Shown: piece by piece, positions 6,237 to 6,723 of the stretch | Layout of the letters: each line of letters starts with the position of its first letter | How positions within the stretch are numbered: the stretch's first letter is position 1 | Source of the DNA: Acidobacteriota bacterium | Lineage (GTDB): Bacteria > Acidobacteriota > Terriglobia > Terriglobales > Acidobacteriaceae | Direction of reading: 5' to 3' | Length of the DNA: 6,723 nucleotides | Assembly: GCA_021846065.1 (NCBI GenBank) | Contig: JAJZCP010000086.1 | Span: 1-6,723, forward strand | Program-made: the position numbers and the translations under genes | Notes under the pieces: generated by a model | Told to the model about the DNA's origin: nothing | The model's database searches: none | The model's input: the letters and a program-made list of their open reading frames with translations, nothing else

Positions 6237-6723
6237 TCAGGACGGATGCTGAGAACGAAACTTGCGCATCGTGGCGGGAACTCCGGCCATAATGGCATTG
6301 GGCGGCACGGACCTGGTCACAACCGCCCCAGCCGCGATGATGGCGCCGGCTCCAATCGTGACCCCGGCCAGGATGATGGCATCGGCGCCAATCCAGACGT
6401 CGTCCCCGATCTCAATCGGAGCGGCATTTCCTTTCTGAACGCGCATCAGCGTGCCAACTTCGGTTCCGTGGTTGTGATCGACGAAGCGACAACCGCTGGC
6501 GATCAGGCAGTCATTCCCGATGACAATCTGGCGGGAGATATTGAACTCGCAAGCGGAGCCGATGAAACAGTCGTTGTCGATGCGGATCGAAGGGCCAGGC
6601 GAATAGATACCGTCGAAGTGAAAGTAGATGTCGTGTCCAAGGCGGCAATTTTCGCCGATATTTACCTGATGCGGCCAGGTGACGTGGAGAGAAGTGAATG
6701 AAGTTCCGCGCCCGATCCGCATG
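6237..6723 (-). CDS. Hexapeptide-repeat (left-handed beta-helix) acyltransferase, 5' end outside the window
   Basis: The visible 161 residues have the repeated [I/V/L]-G-x-x-x-x hexapeptides of LbH acyltransferases: VNIGENCRLG, IRIDNDCFIG, IVIGNDCLIA, IEIGDDVWIGADAIILAG and VTIGAGAIIAAG. They end in the familiar AVVTRSVPPNAIMAGVPATM segment. The catalytic-type His is probably in FVDHNHG (His83 or His85 of the visible part). Relatives (WcaF, maltose or nodulation O-acetyltransferase groups) transfer acetyl groups from acetyl-CoA to sugars or surface polysaccharides; the acceptor here is unknown. A Met codon falls at 6720-6722, right at the edge. The open frame shows no stop there, and the protein already begins inside helix-like sequence (MRIGRGTSF), so I expect the true start to lie beyond the window. 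The gene is convergent with the exporter; the stop codons are separated by 34 bp with no obvious terminator hairpin. Confidence 0.88.
   Translation of the reverse strand, partial: MRIGRGTSFTSLHVTWPHQVNIGENCRLGHDIYFHFDGIYSPGPSIRIDNDCFIGSACEFNISRQIVIGNDCLIASGCRFVDHNHGTEVGTLMRVQKGNAAPIEIGDDVWIGADAIILAGVTIGAGAIIAAGAVVTRSVPPNAIMAGVPATMRKFRSQHPS

Noticed and set aside
6216..6701. A plus-strand open frame opposite the acyltransferase, with Asp/Gly-rich repeats.
   Set aside because: The periodicity is the shadow of the hexapeptide repeats encoded on the other strand.
1..6723. Search for a defence island, CRISPR array, mobile element or biosynthetic cluster.
   Set aside because: All gene products belong to common housekeeping or accessory families. 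No transposase, integrase, nuclease or regularly spaced repeat array longer than three units is present.

Overview
The window reads as an ordinary, gene-dense stretch of a GC-rich bacterial chromosome. I saw no phage, insertion-sequence, tRNA, rRNA or CRISPR signature. The style of the secreted M28 peptidase and the secreted esterase, together with the GAF-EAL protein and the cation exporter, resembles soil Acidobacteria (the Terriglobus/Granulicella/Edaphobacter group). This is an impression from protein style only; no marker gene is present to prove it.

Layout, left to right. (1) 12-1505, minus strand: a soluble GAF-EAL protein, predicted to be a cyclic-di-GMP phosphodiesterase, with every catalytic residue I could check in place. 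(2) 1643-2647, minus strand: an exported alpha/beta-hydrolase of the acetyl/xylan-esterase type. (3) 2748-4472, plus strand: an exported M28 zinc aminopeptidase with a PA domain. Genes 2 and 3 diverge from a 100-bp intergenic region. A set of three 18-bp tandem repeats begins just inside the peptidase gene, and a related copy of the repeat core lies in the intergenic region. (4) 4473-4668: a 196-bp non-coding stretch holding a long imperfect hairpin, a compact palindrome and a possible -10 element. (5) 4669-5178, plus strand: a small single-pass membrane protein resembling DUF3592. (6) 5246-6202, plus strand: a cation diffusion facilitator (Zn2+-type efflux protein) with a His-rich C-terminal tail. 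(7) 6237-6723, minus strand: a left-handed beta-helix (hexapeptide-repeat) acyltransferase, convergent with gene 6 and cut by the window edge.

How they may work together: genes 2 and 3 both encode exported hydrolases and share a divergent regulatory region, so they could serve extracytoplasmic breakdown of esters and peptides. Genes 5 and 6 lie on one strand 67 bp apart and could be co-transcribed, although gene 6 has its own promoter-like sequence. The GAF-EAL protein and the acyltransferase belong to themes (c-di-GMP signalling, surface polysaccharide modification) that often go together, but nothing here links them directly. I did not find a convincing novel multi-gene system. The most unusual signals are small-scale: the 18-bp repeat array, the inverted repeats before gene 5, the His-rich exporter tail, and a 13-bp duplication at the exporter stop codon.
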